Assembly (NCBI GenBank): GCA_001661245.1
Contig: KV454011.1
Span: 220,525-284,524 of the forward strand
Direction of reading: 5' to 3'
From: Pachysolen tannophilus NRRL Y-2460
Lineage: Eukaryota > Ascomycota > Pichiomycetes > Alaninales > Pachysolenaceae
DNA length: 64,000 nt
Below, piece by piece: positions 1-10,710 of this stretch. The notes under the pieces were generated by a model. It made no database searches. It was not told where the DNA came from and saw only the letters and a list, made by a program, of their open reading frames with translations. A program made the position numbers and the translations under genes. The stretch's first letter is position 1, and each line of letters opens with the position of its first letter.

Positions 1-838
1 CTTACATATTATTTTCAATTCTACTCTTTACTCTACGCGCTCGACGCGTGAACGATTTAATCCATATTTGATATATTTAGTACCCATATATCCCTCTCTA
101 TAAATAATTAATACCGATTCTTTTTAAAATTTTTGCCTTGCATTATCGTTAGCCTTTAATTCTGTGCATACATATATATCTTGATCAGTTTTCGCCTCAA
201 AAAAGCTGGAAACCACACACAAAAATATTCATATTTATATATATATATATATCTTCTTCATTCCCCTGTTATATCTTCTCTTAAGTGAACTATCGCTATC
301 AGTGAATAGGTACTGAATTTTCAACCCCATTAATTCAATACGAAATTATACCCTCTCTTCTTTCTATAGGCTAGACTAGACTAGACTCCTAACCGTTTTA
401 AGACGAAAGGACAAAAACAATTCACGTGATTTGTCGGGTTTTTTAGAAAAAAACTTGGCGGAATTTTTGGCGGAATTACTCTGTATAACTTTAGCGTGTC
501 AATAACGGAGGCATCGCCAGTTCAATTTTTGGTTGAGAAATTATTTTTTTTTTTTTTTTTCTTTTTTATGTTTCTCTATAAAATTTTATTATTAGTATTA
601 TTAGTTACTAATTATTGTTCAGAAAGTGATTTAAATATTTAAAAATTGGTCAGAGGTAGTTATAATTTGGTTTATTGTTTGGCGGTTATTTTTGTCGATT
701 TGGAGCAGTAATTATTTATAGAGATTTTTCAATTTTTGGTTTGTATTTTGTGTGATTATTGGGAACTTGTTTGTGTGTGTGTTTTTTTTTTTTTATTTTT
801 ATTTTTATTATTATTATTATCAGCTCTATTATTAAAAA
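1..838. other. Non-coding region upstream of BRF1
   Basis: No convincing gene is present. It is AT-rich with a T-run near 543-560. Visible sites are an MCB-like ACGCGT at 44-49, a palindromic TCACGTGA E-box at 422-429 (Cbf1-type core), a pentamer CTAGA repeat near 370-385, and three copies of TTGGCGG (455, 467 and 679). It probably holds the BRF1 promoter and leader. The sites are seen directly, and their function is inferred. Confidence 0.6.
455..477. repeat. 11-bp direct repeat in BRF1 promoter
   Basis: TTGGCGGAATT occurs twice, at 455-465 and 467-477, with one T between the copies. A third TTGGCGG core lies at 679-685. Such spacing suggests a protein-binding element of the BRF1 promoter. 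I do not know the factor. Confidence 0.45.
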
Positions 839-2446
839 ATGAGTTTTAGAATAAGAGAGCAAAGGTGCAAACATTGTAAAGGAACACATTTTTCAAAAGA
901 TTTGTCTACGCCAGCGGCAGATTTGGTTTGTACGACATGTGGTCAAGTTCAAGAAGAAAATCCAATAGTTTCTGAAGTTACATTTGGAGAAACATCAAAT
1001 GGTGCTGCTATGGTTCAAGGTTCTTTTGTTGGTGCAGATCAGAAAAGAGCTGGTGGTAGCGGTGGGGTTGGAAGAACTACTTTGGATTCAAGAGAGCAGA
1101 CTTTAGCCAAGGCAAAGAGAAGAATTAAAAATGTGGCAACGGTATTAAAGATTCCAGATTATATTTCAGATGCTGCTTTTAGTTGGTTTAGATTGGCTTT
1201 AACAAATAATTTTGTTCAAGGTAGAAAATCTCAAAATGTTGTTGCAGCATGTTTATACGTTGCTTGTCGTAAAGAAAAAACACATCATATGCTTATAGAT
1301 TTTAGTTCACGTTTACAAATTTCTGTATTTTCAGTTGGTGCAACTTTTCTTAAAATGGTTAAAGTTTTAAATATTACAGCTCTTCCATTAGCTGATCCTT
1401 CATTATTTATTCAACATTTTGCAGATAAATTAAATTTTGGTAAACAAAAAGTTAAAGTTATTAAAGATGCTGTTAAATTAGCCCATAGAATGACTGAAGA
1501 TTGGATTCATGAAGGTCGTAGACCTGCTGGTGTTGCAGGTGCATGTCTCTTATTAGCAGCAAGAATGAATAATTTCCGTAGAACTCATGCTGAATTAGTT
1601 GCTGTTGCACATGTTGCTGAAGATACTTTACAGAAAAGATTAAATGAATTTAAACAAACTCATGGTGCAAAGATGACTGTGAAAGAATTTAGAGAAGCTG
1701 AAAATATTGAGGCATGTGATCCTCCATCTTTTACTAAAAATAGGAATAAAGATTTATTAAAACAAAGACAATTAGAAAAATCTGAACGTTTGGCAATGAA
1801 TGATAATATGATTCAAATGTTATTAAAAGATGGAAGTATTTCAACAGATGAAATTAATGATCAATTAAAAAGAATTGAAGCAAGACAAAAACAAGTAAAT
1901 CAAGAATTGAAAAAAGTTTTAGATGTTCCTATAAATAAACTTGTGAAATTTAAAATGCCAGACATAAAAACTGAAGATTTATTAGCAAAAATCTCTTCGG
2001 AAGAAGTTAATTTGGAAGATGTAGATGATAATGAAATTGATGGATTCTTATTAACAGCAGAAGAATCAGATTTGAAAACTCGTATATGGCATGGTTTAAA
2101 CCATGATTTCTTAAAAGAACAACAAAGAAAAAAATTGAAAGCAGAAGCTGATGCCATTGCCGGTCATGGTACTAATAAGAGGAAAAAGATAAAATTAGAA
2201 GAAAATAAAGAAGGAAGTGATGGAATTAACAATATTCAATTAGATGGAGATGAAGTTTTTGGAAATGTCAAAGGTGCTAAATTTGAAGCATCAATAGATG
2301 AAAACAATAATAACAATAACAGCTCATACTCTTCATCAACACCAACAACGAAAGAAGTCGGAGCTGCTGCTGCTGCAAGAAACTTTCTTTCAAAGAGAGC
2401 TTTCAGTAAAAAATTAAATTATGATGCCGTCCTGAATTTATTCTAG
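839..2446 (+). CDS. BRF1: TFIIIB subunit Brf1
   Basis: RNA polymerase III initiation factor, the TFIIB-related subunit of TFIIIB. It bridges TFIIIC/TBP and Pol III on tRNA and 5S genes. An N-terminal zinc ribbon has Cys10, Cys13, Cys31 and Cys34. Two cyclin-like repeats follow at roughly residues 85-270. The C-terminal Brf1 homology region is acidic and then basic (about 390-460), and the extreme C-terminus SKKLNYDAVLNLF matches the family end. At 535 aa it is slightly shorter than the S. cerevisiae protein (596 aa). The ATG at 839 puts the zinc ribbon right at the start, as in the family. The ORF is intact and no intron is seen. The three tRNA genes in this window are among its expected targets. 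Confidence 0.95.
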   Translation: MSFRIREQRCKHCKGTHFSKDLSTPAADLVCTTCGQVQEENPIVSEVTFGETSNGAAMVQGSFVGADQKRAGGSGGVGRTTLDSREQTLAKAKRRIKNVATVLKIPDYISDAAFSWFRLALTNNFVQGRKSQNVVAACLYVACRKEKTHHMLIDFSSRLQISVFSVGATFLKMVKVLNITALPLADPSLFIQHFADKLNFGKQKVKVIKDAVKLAHRMTEDWIHEGRRPAGVAGACLLLAARMNNFRRTHAELVAVAHVAEDTLQKRLNEFKQTHGAKMTVKEFREAENIEACDPPSFTKNRNKDLLKQRQLEKSERLAMNDNMIQMLLKDGSISTDEINDQLKRIEARQKQVNQELKKVLDVPINKLVKFKMPDIKTEDLLAKISSEEVNLEDVDDNEIDGFLLTAEESDLKTRIWHGLNHDFLKEQQRKKLKAEADAIAGHGTNKRKKIKLEENKEGSDGINNIQLDGDEVFGNVKGAKFEASIDENNNNNNSSYSSSTPTTKEVGAAAAARNFLSKRAFSKKLNYDAVLNLF

Positions 2447-2840
2447 GTATAGGTAATGGGGTTTTTTTTTCTTTCTTTTCTATTTTTTAACGTATACATT
2501 TTATAAACTAATTTAACTAATGAAATCATAGAATACTACAATATTTCTTCTACTAGATTATAACTATACCTTGTCTTCTTCTTGTATTGAAGTTGGTGCT
2601 CTCTTTTAAAAGTAGTGAATTTTTTTATTTTTCAGTTTTCACATTCAAAAGTGGACAAAAAAATTACAGGCCAAAAGTTGAAAATCAAGTGAAAAGAAAA
2701 GGCCTTAACAGTAAAAGAATTGATAACAACTTGTTCAAGTTTTTAATTTATTTTTTTTTTCTGCTTTTCTTCATTTTTTTAATTTTTAGTTTTAATTCTA
2801 TAGAGTTCTTGAATGGCTGAAAGGCTTGATAAGTTGAATT
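2447..2840. other. BRF1-SRP101 intergenic region
   Basis: It contains the BRF1 terminator and the SRP101 promoter and leader, AT-rich with T-runs. An open frame here (2587-2820) begins at a TTG and resembles no family, so it is not called. Confidence 0.55.
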
Positions 2841-2848
2841 ATGATTGA
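2813..2848 (+). promoter_or_regulatory. Overlapping uORF at SRP101 start
   Basis: An ATG at 2813 opens an 11-codon frame whose TGA (2846-2848) lies just inside SRP101, overlapping its ATG (2841) in another frame. If the transcript begins upstream of 2813, this uORF would reduce initiation at SRP101. The reading is direct, but use depends on the transcription start. Confidence 0.35.
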
Positions 2849-4685
2849 TCAATTTTGTATATTTACACCTTCTGGATTGGTTCTTTTCAAGTATCAATTA
2901 AGAAGAATACCGGCTGATATTTTGAACACGTTTATATCCAATGTATTTATATCTGAAAGAGAGGCTTTAGTTGGTATTAATAATCAAGAAGATTCGGACT
3001 CAGAAGATAGAGACGAAGGAGATGTTGAGGAGAAAGCTGGTGCCAATATTAAGACCCATAATGTGAAAGGTTTTTCTATAAAATATTTGAGGAAAAATGA
3101 TCTTATATTTACTTTGATTCATGATTCGATAATATATTTGAACAATTCACAGCAATTCTTGTCTACTATAAGTAGCTTATTTATTGAAATGTTTGGAGAT
3201 GAAATACTAGAGAATTTGAAGAATAATAGTTTTGAATTGATCGATCCAAACGAAGATAATTTTATAAAATTTGAAAAATTTTTTGAAATAAAATTAAACG
3301 AGTTCCAGTCGGATAATAACAATAATACTAATACTAATAATGAACAATTACAGAAAGAATCTCATGAAGAATCTCGTAATATTATTGCATCACCTGGCTC
3401 GCCTAAATCATTGCTGAAAAAAAATATCAAGAAGAGTAATAAGAAAGGTAGAAAATGGGGAGCAGATGGTACTATTATAGATGATTATGGTGACGTAGAT
3501 AATGATGTCAATCTTGATTTTTCTTCTAAAGCTGATACTAACTCTTCTTCTCTCAAAAATGACGATGTCAATTTGAAGTTACAGCAACTGGTTGGGGATA
3601 AAGCTCATTTTGGTAGTAAAACAAGAACAGGTGAATTCTTAGTCAGTGATTTAAGTGAAGAAATGGACAATATATTGAAAAACTCATCAAAGAAAAATTC
3701 AGGATTATCGAATTCTAGTTCTAATACAACAACTTCTTCACAGCCATTTGGTTTTTTAAGAAATTATATTGGTGGTAAAAAAATCACAAAAGAAGATGTA
3801 AATAAGACCACTCAATTATTGATAAATCATTTGATAAAAAAAAATGTTGCACCTGAAGTTGCCAAGAATTTGGTATCTAACGTTGAAAAAAATTTGGTTG
3901 GCTCCACAACAAAGAATTTCACATCAGTTGAGACAACAGCAAAGAAATCACTAGAAGGAGCGTTGACAAAATTATTAACACCAAACTCATCGATTGATTT
4001 GTTAAATGAAATTCAGGCAAAGAAAAAATCAGGTAATTTACCTTATGTAATTTCAGTTGTTGGAGTAAATGGTGTGGGGAAATCAACAAATTTATCAAAA
4101 TTGGCTTTTTGGTTATTACAAAATAATTATCGTGTCTTAATCACGGCATGCGATACTTTTAGATCTGGTGCTGTAGAACAACTACGAGTACACGTTGATA
4201 ACTTGAAAAACTTGACAAACAATAATGATGATAACCAAATGGTAGATTTATTTCAAGAAGGCTATGGAGGTGCAGATTTGGTTTCAAAAATTGCCAAAGG
4301 AGCCATCAAATATGCAATGGAAAATAATTTTGATATAGTTTTAATGGATACTGCTGGAAGAAGACACAATGACTCGAAATTAATGGCACCTCTACAAAAC
4401 TTTGTCAAGCTGGCAAAACCTGATAAGATCATAATGGTTGGCGAGGCGTTAGTCGGTACTGATTCTGTCCTACAGGCTAAGAATTTTAACAATGCCTTTG
4501 GTCCAAACAAAAATTTAGATTTTTTTATCATTTCAAAATGTGATACTGTCGGCGATCTAATTGGAAGTATGGTAAATATGGTCTACGCTACAGGAATACC
4601 GATCCTCTTTGTTGGAACTGGCCAAACTTACACAGATTTAAGGACCTTAAGTGTCGAATGGGCAGTCAACATGTTGATGAGCTGA
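2841..4685 (+). CDS. SRP101: SRP receptor alpha subunit (SRalpha/Srp101)
   Basis: The GTPase of the signal recognition particle receptor. It docks ribosome-SRP complexes on the ER membrane with Srp102. The N-terminal SRX (longin-like) domain is at residues 1-140 and begins MIDQFCIFTPSGLVLF, typical for the family. A low-complexity Asn/Ser/Lys linker follows. The C-terminal NG domain has the P-loop GVNGVGKST near residue 408, DTAGRR near 503 and SKCD near 565, and ends with the conserved YTDLRTLSVEWAVNMLMS. Length is 614 aa against 621 in S. cerevisiae. The gene is intact and needs no intron. The start is fixed by the longin domain. Confidence 0.96.
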   Translation: MIDQFCIFTPSGLVLFKYQLRRIPADILNTFISNVFISEREALVGINNQEDSDSEDRDEGDVEEKAGANIKTHNVKGFSIKYLRKNDLIFTLIHDSIIYLNNSQQFLSTISSLFIEMFGDEILENLKNNSFELIDPNEDNFIKFEKFFEIKLNEFQSDNNNNTNTNNEQLQKESHEESRNIIASPGSPKSLLKKNIKKSNKKGRKWGADGTIIDDYGDVDNDVNLDFSSKADTNSSSLKNDDVNLKLQQLVGDKAHFGSKTRTGEFLVSDLSEEMDNILKNSSKKNSGLSNSSSNTTTSSQPFGFLRNYIGGKKITKEDVNKTTQLLINHLIKKNVAPEVAKNLVSNVEKNLVGSTTKNFTSVETTAKKSLEGALTKLLTPNSSIDLLNEIQAKKKSGNLPYVISVVGVNGVGKSTNLSKLAFWLLQNNYRVLITACDTFRSGAVEQLRVHVDNLKNLTNNNDDNQMVDLFQEGYGGADLVSKIAKGAIKYAMENNFDIVLMDTAGRRHNDSKLMAPLQNFVKLAKPDKIIMVGEALVGTDSVLQAKNFNNAFGPNKNLDFFIISKCDTVGDLIGSMVNMVYATGIPILFVGTGQTYTDLRTLSVEWAVNMLMS

Positions 4686-4893
4686 AGTTATCTGCGAAAA
4701 TATATACAGTAGTGCGTGATAATACAATTTCTGTTTCGGGAAATCTCATCTCCTAGCTGAAAATTTTTTATTTTGTGAAAATTTTTTGGTGTAGATAAAG
4801 AAGACTATCTATATTATCATATCAAGAATTAGTTAGAATATATAATAAATAATATTTAAATTGTATATTTTAGCATTATAGGTCGATCTGAAT

Positions 4894-6576
4894 ATGAGAG
4901 TAAGAAGTAAGTTTAAAAAAAAAAAAANAAAAAGAGAGAGAGGGAGATGATTTTGTTATGTATTAGATTTGAGTTTGTATACTAACTTTTTTTTTTTTTT
5001 TTTGATTTGTTAAGAGCCATCTTCCAAGAGAACCAGTACTCGTATGAGAGAGGGTATTAAGAAGAAAGCAGCTGCCCACCAAAGAAAACAAAGGAAATTA
5101 TCTAAGAAAGATCCAACATGGAAGTCGAAGCAAAAGAAAGATCCTGGTATTCCAGCAAGTTTCCCATACAAAGATAAAATTTTATTGCAAATCGAAGAAA
5201 GTAGAAGACATGAGCAAGAAGAAAAAGAAAAAAGAAAATTGGCTAAGAAGAATGCAGCCGCTGCTAGTGGTGATGCATATGACGAGGCGATGTCAGAAGA
5301 TGATGAAGATGAGCAAGACGATGGAGCTAACGGTTTGGCAGCGTTGTTAACTTCGGCTCAGCAGGCTGCAATAGAATATGAAGGTGGTTCGCCTGATAAA
5401 GATGATATCGATGAAGATGGAATGGATGAAGATCATGAGGTCATTGAACATGATATTGATTTTTTCGCTAGTGATAATGAAGATGATGAAGAAAATAATG
5501 CTGCTGTTGACAAATCTAGGAAAGCATATGATAAAATTTTTAAAGCGGTTGTTGAAGCTTCGGATGTGGTATTATACGTTTTGGATGCAAGAGATCCAGA
5601 ATCAACAAGATCCAAAAAAGTTGAAGAAACAATTTTACAAAACCATTCGAAAAGATTGATATTGATCTTAAACAAAGTTGATTTGGTTCCTGAAAATGTT
5701 TTGAAACAATGGTTAGATTTTTATCAGTCATCATTCCCAACGATTCCTTTAAAATCATCATTTACTGCTTCAAATTCATCAAGTTTCAATAAAAAATTAA
5801 CACAGGCCGTCACTTCCAATTCTTTGTTACAAGCATTAAAGGCTTACGCAAACAAATCAAATTTGAAAAGATCTATTATAGTTGGTATTATTGGATATCC
5901 AAACGTTGGTAAATCCTCTATTATCAATTCTTTAGTATCAAGACATGGAGGAAATAAAGTAGTTTGCCCAGTGGGTAATCAAGCTGGTGTTACTACATCA
6001 TTAAGAGAAATTAAAATTGATAATAAATTAAAAGTTCTTGATTCCCCAGGTATTGTTTTCCCATCAACCGATAAGAAACAATCAAAAATAAAACACGAAG
6101 CTCAATTAGCTTTGTTAAATGCAATTCCTCCAAAACAAGTTAAAGATCCAATTTCTGCAGTAACATTATTGGTTAAAAGAATATCAAAGCAACAGGAGAT
6201 GACTCTTGCTTTTAGAAAATATTATCAATTACCTCCAATAATTAAACCAACAGCTGAGGAATTTGCTAAAGAAGTACTCGTTCATGTTGCCCGTAGGTTA
6301 GGAAGGTTGGGCAAGGGAGGTATACCGAACTTGAAAGCCGCTGCATTGGCGATATTAAATGATTGGAGAGATGGAAAATTTGTGGGATGGACATTACCTA
6401 AAAACTCAAGAGAAGCTGCTGCTGCTGCTGATTCTGCTAATGGACATGATGTTAAAGAAAAATCAGCAAGTCAAAATGGAATTCCTCCTCCAAAAGTTGA
6501 ACAGACTACTATTGTCAAGGAATGGTCTGCGGAATTTGATCTTGATGGATTGTTTAACGGAGTCTTTGGTGAGTAG
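4894..6576 (+). CDS. NUG1: Nuclear/nucleolar GTPase Nug1 (intron after 13-nt exon)
   Basis: GTPase needed for 60S pre-ribosome maturation and export. Exon 1 is 4894-4906 (ATG plus ten bases), the intron is 4907-5014 (donor GTAAGT, branch TACTAAC at 4980-4986, acceptor AAG), and exon 2 is 5015-6576. Splicing adds 14 residues and gives the family N-terminus MRVRKPSSKRTST, for 524 aa (S. cerevisiae 520). The GTPase is circularly permuted: NKVD near residue 224 precedes the P-loop GYPNVGKSS near 298 and DSPG near 347. The N-terminus is basic and coiled, followed by an acidic stretch near residues 90-160. The intron carries an N at 4928 inside an A-run. Confidence 0.95.
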
Positions 6577-6723
6577 GATAAGGAAAAAATTAAAGATTAA
6601 TTCTTCAGCTTACAGTTAAACATTTTTTTTTTTACATGCTATATATATACATATATATTTTTCCTTTCATTGTCAAAATATAAATAAAACTATAAAAACT
6701 TTATGCTAATAATGGTACTTATT

Positions 6724-8283
6724 TCATTCAGAATATTTCTCAAGGATACCTTCTGCCCACCTACTTAATAATAATTCCTCAACGTAGTCCCTTTTACGAA
6801 AGTTGTCGCTACTTTCATGATGTGTTTGATTTTGATTGTTTTCGTTTTCGTTATTCAATTTTCTTGAATTTTCCCATTGATGTTTTTCTTTTCTTAGTTG
6901 AATCAATTCTTTTTCGTTTTCCAACAAGATTTTAGGAAAAGTCTTCTCCTTTAGCACCGGATTTGATGATGTATATATTTTCTTGGTAAGATTTTTGTAG
7001 AATTTTTGGAAAAGTTCTTTATTTCTTTCATTTTCATCAATTATCATATTTTGCAAAAAAATTGTCTTGAAATTAACTAAATTATCATATTGAAAAGTTG
7101 TCAAGTTATTTTTTGCTGATATTTTATTGAAGGACAGATTTAAAATACTACTCAAGTCATGTCTTAATTTTTGAGTCTTGAAATATTCTGATTTTACTGT
7201 TGAATCTTGTTTCTTTACATTTTTCAAAGTATTTCTTTTCAAATCTTTAGAATCATCATGTATTACTGTGTTTCCATGTTCTCCTAATTTTAAGGTTTCT
7301 ATATCAAAGTCAAACTCAGTTACTTCATCTCCATTTATGCTCACAGTATTTGTCTTTTCAATTGTAGATACATAAAATTTTTTATTTTGCAGATTATTGA
7401 TACCATTCTCTAAATTCCATAATTTCCTTCTTTCCACCAATTCTGCTATTTCTTGAATTGAAACTTTGGAACCTTTAATGCAAAATTTATGTTTTAATAA
7501 CTGTTTTGTTGATAATCTCTTATTGGGATCTCTTTGTAAGCAACATTCTATGAAATCTTTGAAAGTGGCTGAAAATTCTTCTCCAATTAATCTTGGTGGT
7601 TGATTTTTCTCAATTATGTAAACTACTTGCATTGGATGATACTCTGAAAGTGGTGGTCGACCATTTGCTATTTCTAATAATGTGATCCCCAAAGACCAAA
7701 TATCTGCTCTGAAATTATAATTCTGATGGAGTATAACTTCAGGTGCCATATAATAAGGGGTCCCAATATAAGTGTTTCTTATGGAAAGCTTATTTGAAAG
7801 CTGAGTGGATACTCCGAAGTCTGCAATTTTTACTTCAAAATTTTCTCCTATTAAAATGTTACCAGGTTTTAAATCTCTATGAATTTTCCCTGTTTCATGC
7901 AAGTAATTTAATGCCAATACCAATTCATAACAAATTTTGCTTATTACAGATTCTTTAAATGGACCAGGAACAATCAAATCTGCCAAAGAGCCTCCAGGAA
8001 GAAACTCCATAATGATCCATAATTTAAAACCTTTCACAAAACATCCATAGTATTTAGTAATATGATCGCTATTACACATGGATAATAATGCTATTTCATT
8101 TTTAAACTCCAGTATATCTTCATCTGATTCTAAGTCTACTTGCTTAATGGCAACTTGTTTTTTAGTTAGTTTGTCGACACCACGGTAGACCGCACCGTAA
8201 GCACCATGGCCTAATTCTTCAAAAACATCGAATTGGTCAAATGAATATAGTCTCTTCGTAGGAGACGATGAAGTAGCAGACAT
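6724..8283 (-). CDS. Ste20/GCK-family protein kinase (Sps1-like)
   Basis: A serine/threonine kinase of the germinal-centre kinase branch. The kinase domain occupies about residues 18-270: glycine loop GHGAYG at 25-30, catalytic HRDLKPGN from residue 135, DFG shortly after, and the activation segment GTPYYMAPE. The C-terminal 240 residues are Asn/Lys-rich with no domain I recognise. N-terminal kinase placement and 519 aa fit S. cerevisiae Sps1 (490 aa) better than the much longer Kic1. Relatives act in spore wall formation or in morphogenesis (RAM) signalling, and which role applies here is not shown. The ORF is intact from an ATG directly before the kinase domain. Confidence 0.85.
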   Translation of the reverse strand: MSATSSSPTKRLYSFDQFDVFEELGHGAYGAVYRGVDKLTKKQVAIKQVDLESDEDILEFKNEIALLSMCNSDHITKYYGCFVKGFKLWIIMEFLPGGSLADLIVPGPFKESVISKICYELVLALNYLHETGKIHRDLKPGNILIGENFEVKIADFGVSTQLSNKLSIRNTYIGTPYYMAPEVILHQNYNFRADIWSLGITLLEIANGRPPLSEYHPMQVVYIIEKNQPPRLIGEEFSATFKDFIECCLQRDPNKRLSTKQLLKHKFCIKGSKVSIQEIAELVERRKLWNLENGINNLQNKKFYVSTIEKTNTVSINGDEVTEFDFDIETLKLGEHGNTVIHDDSKDLKRNTLKNVKKQDSTVKSEYFKTQKLRHDLSSILNLSFNKISAKNNLTTFQYDNLVNFKTIFLQNMIIDENERNKELFQKFYKNLTKKIYTSSNPVLKEKTFPKILLENEKELIQLRKEKHQWENSRKLNNENENNQNQTHHESSDNFRKRDYVEELLLSRWAEGILEKYSE

Positions 8284-9347
8284 TTAATACCTCTCGTTTC
8301 TTTTAACTACTGTATGATAATTATGATAAATGTTCTAAAAATAATAAACCAATACCTGTCCCTAAAAGCTGGCTTATTTTCAATCCCGTGAAAAATTATT
8401 GACGAGTGATATTTTTTGACAAATTTAGACAATTTTAGACAATTTTAAAAAATTCTTCCCAGCTTTTACCTGATGTGCAAACTCCAATAAAAAGCAGCTT
8501 TCTTCACAAAATCAAATGCTAAAAACATAAAAACATCAAAATTAGAAATATCTATTGAATACAAGCATTTGCAATTATATCTAAAGAACAACTCTGAATC
8601 TTTAATCAAGGATGATGAAAACAAGCTCTTTTATTGTCAAGAGCTCATCAGTATTATTGACCACATTAGGAAAGTTGTAAACAAAAGCTTATTTAGTAGT
8701 TCGTTAAATACCGAACCCCTTTTAACCCCTTTGTTTAATACCTCATCACTCGTTTGAATAGCAAAGTTTCATCAATACAGCAAACGGCTTGTTCTATCGG
8801 TGTTTATAGTGGTGTAAGGAAGTTGGAGGTATTAATCTAGCTATGGGCAAGGATTTGTATGTTGAAAAAGGTTTATTGTGGTTGTTGTTGGGGAAGAGAT
8901 AAGAAGAGTTTACTTTTTTTTTTATCTGTAAATCTTAATGATGTTTCCCCTTTCCCCTTCTGAAACCTTCTTATAGTTCTAATATATTTTTTGTTATTTT
9001 GAGAGTCAGCTTTAATATTTACTAGTAATGAAGTATCTTTTGCCTTGATCTTGAATTTTATTGTAGTTTTATTCATTTTGGAAGTTTTAATACCGTTTCA
9101 TGCATAATTATTAACAGATCAAAAAAACACTCAAACATTATATCAAAAAGATCTTTATTGTTTTATCTTCTGATCAACAGAGTATTTCTCTCTGATGCTT
9201 TCCCTTAAAAATGGAGTTGTGTTTCTTTTTTTTTTTTTTGTTATGTTATTTAAGGTAAATCGTTTTTAAAAGGTGCTGAAGAAGCTTTTTTATAAAAACT
9301 ATTTTTCTATTTTCCTTGATAGTATTTTTGAAGTCATATTCACAATT
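8284..9347. other. 1.06-kb region without a supported gene
   Basis: It separates the GCK-type kinase from the secreted-protein gene. A plus-strand open frame (about 8505-8757) encodes a helix-like stretch but has no ATG and no recognisable splice signals. A minus-strand ATG frame at 8873-9076 encodes 67 Lys-rich residues resembling nothing I can name. Either could be a relic or a small species-specific gene. I do not call them. Confidence 0.4.
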
Positions 9348-10277
9348 ATGATTCCATCTACTTTGTTACGCTTGATTACCTTGTTAACTGTGGTTGTTTT
9401 TCTAAATGGAATAGATAGTGCCAGTATTGAAACCAAAAGAAGTGAAATGGTATTCCAAGAAGTAGATACTGTTTCTTCTGGAATCGAGCTAACAAGTTAT
9501 TTGAAAGCGGCAACCTCTCAAAATGGACAAATTGGAGTTAACAACTCTTCACAATTATTTGTTGAAATAGATTCTGATTTTTATCAAAAATTAGATACTT
9601 CAGCTATTCCCTACCCAATCTATATCAATGATACAAACGTTTACCTAAGTAAACCTTTCCCAATTGATACAGAAGCTCAGGGTATATTTGACGATTGGCT
9701 AAATGATAATCCCAACAAGCACAAGAAACCTTCCAAGACACCAAAGAAAAAAAACCCGAAAAACGCTGTTAGGTATGAGGTTAAGGCAAACTCAATTTCC
9801 AATCCAAGGGTTGCTGCTGCTTTCCCAATTTCAGTTTGTCTTGACTCAACAGAAGGTGCAGGTGGTAAAATTGCTAAAACTGGTACTGTTACTATAAGTA
9901 GCGGTGTAAGCACAGATGTTAGTTTAAGAGATGCTATATTGGGTCTTTTACATGTGAAAGTAGGTTATTCCACAAGTTTATCGCTTTCATTTCAATTTTC
10001 ATGTTCATGTAATCTGGAAAAAGGTGAAACAGTTCTGATGTATCTTGAACCTTGGCAAATTACTGCTGATACCCTGCATAGGAAAATTTACGAAACTGAA
10101 GGCCTTAGAGCATATGAACTGAATTGGTCTCCAAATTTTATAAGCAAATGGATAATAGACGTACCTCCAGGTACCACTTGTATAACCACCAATTACTTAC
10201 AATGTAATTATTTTGACCCAGATCTCGAATCAGATACTTTAAGTTACGAATATCCCAAGACACACATAGAACCTTAG
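9348..10277 (+). CDS. Predicted secreted protein of unknown function
   Basis: I do not recognise the family. The first in-frame ATG (9348) gives 309 aa beginning with a clear signal peptide (hydrophobic residues about 5-22, then DSAS). A Lys-Arg pair at 30-31 is a possible Kex2 site, so a pre-pro arrangement is likely. A basic Lys/Pro-rich linker at about 128-142 precedes a Ser/Thr-rich, beta-looking region with Cys164, Cys219, Cys221, Cys278 and Cys286, which may form disulphides. Potential N-glycosylation sites (NNSS, NDTN) lie in the first half. No C-terminal hydrophobic tail is present, so it is probably released rather than GPI-anchored. It stands alone between two housekeeping genes. 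Role not assigned. Confidence 0.75.
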   Translation: MIPSTLLRLITLLTVVVFLNGIDSASIETKRSEMVFQEVDTVSSGIELTSYLKAATSQNGQIGVNNSSQLFVEIDSDFYQKLDTSAIPYPIYINDTNVYLSKPFPIDTEAQGIFDDWLNDNPNKHKKPSKTPKKKNPKNAVRYEVKANSISNPRVAAAFPISVCLDSTEGAGGKIAKTGTVTISSGVSTDVSLRDAILGLLHVKVGYSTSLSLSFQFSCSCNLEKGETVLMYLEPWQITADTLHRKIYETEGLRAYELNWSPNFISKWIIDVPPGTTCITTNYLQCNYFDPDLESDTLSYEYPKTHIEP

Positions 10278-10710
10278 GTACAATCTTTTAACATATTTCA
10301 ATTCTAAAATTTTTTCACAATTTTTTTTGTTATATATATATATATACATATATATATTTAGAAACTGTTCTTAATATGATTACAATAAAGACAAAATCTA
10401 TGCTATAAGTAGAAATATAACAACTGTAGCCAGCAAATAGCAAATATTCGATTGTATTTGCTTGTATCATTTAAGTGTTGTAAAGCAGAGTCTTTAAAAG
10501 CTCTTTTGTGAAAATTTGATGTATGAAAAACAAAAAAAATTCTTATCAAAAAGAAAATAGAAGAATAGAAGATTAATTGTTTTAATACTAATTAAATAAA
10601 ACGTTGATCAGTGATAGTCAAGAAGATCTAATTATATACTTAGGCAGTTAATAATGGTGATTAATAGATTGAATCTGTATTATTGATAATTTTGCTTATG
10701 GAAAGAAGAA
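10278..10710. other. Intergenic region before MRS2-type gene
   Basis: 433 bp holding the terminator of the secreted-protein gene and the promoter of the Mg2+ channel gene. An alternating TA stretch at about 10331-10359 is the only notable sequence. No gene is seen. Confidence 0.6.

Noticed and set aside
8505-8757. Plus-strand open frame with helix-like translation
   Set aside because: It has no ATG, no plausible upstream exon with donor and branch site, and no family I recognise.
8873-9076. Minus-strand 67-codon ATG frame, Lys-rich
   Set aside because: Low-complexity composition, poly-Gln-like end, no family match. A vague likeness to SRP9/21-type sequence was not convincing.
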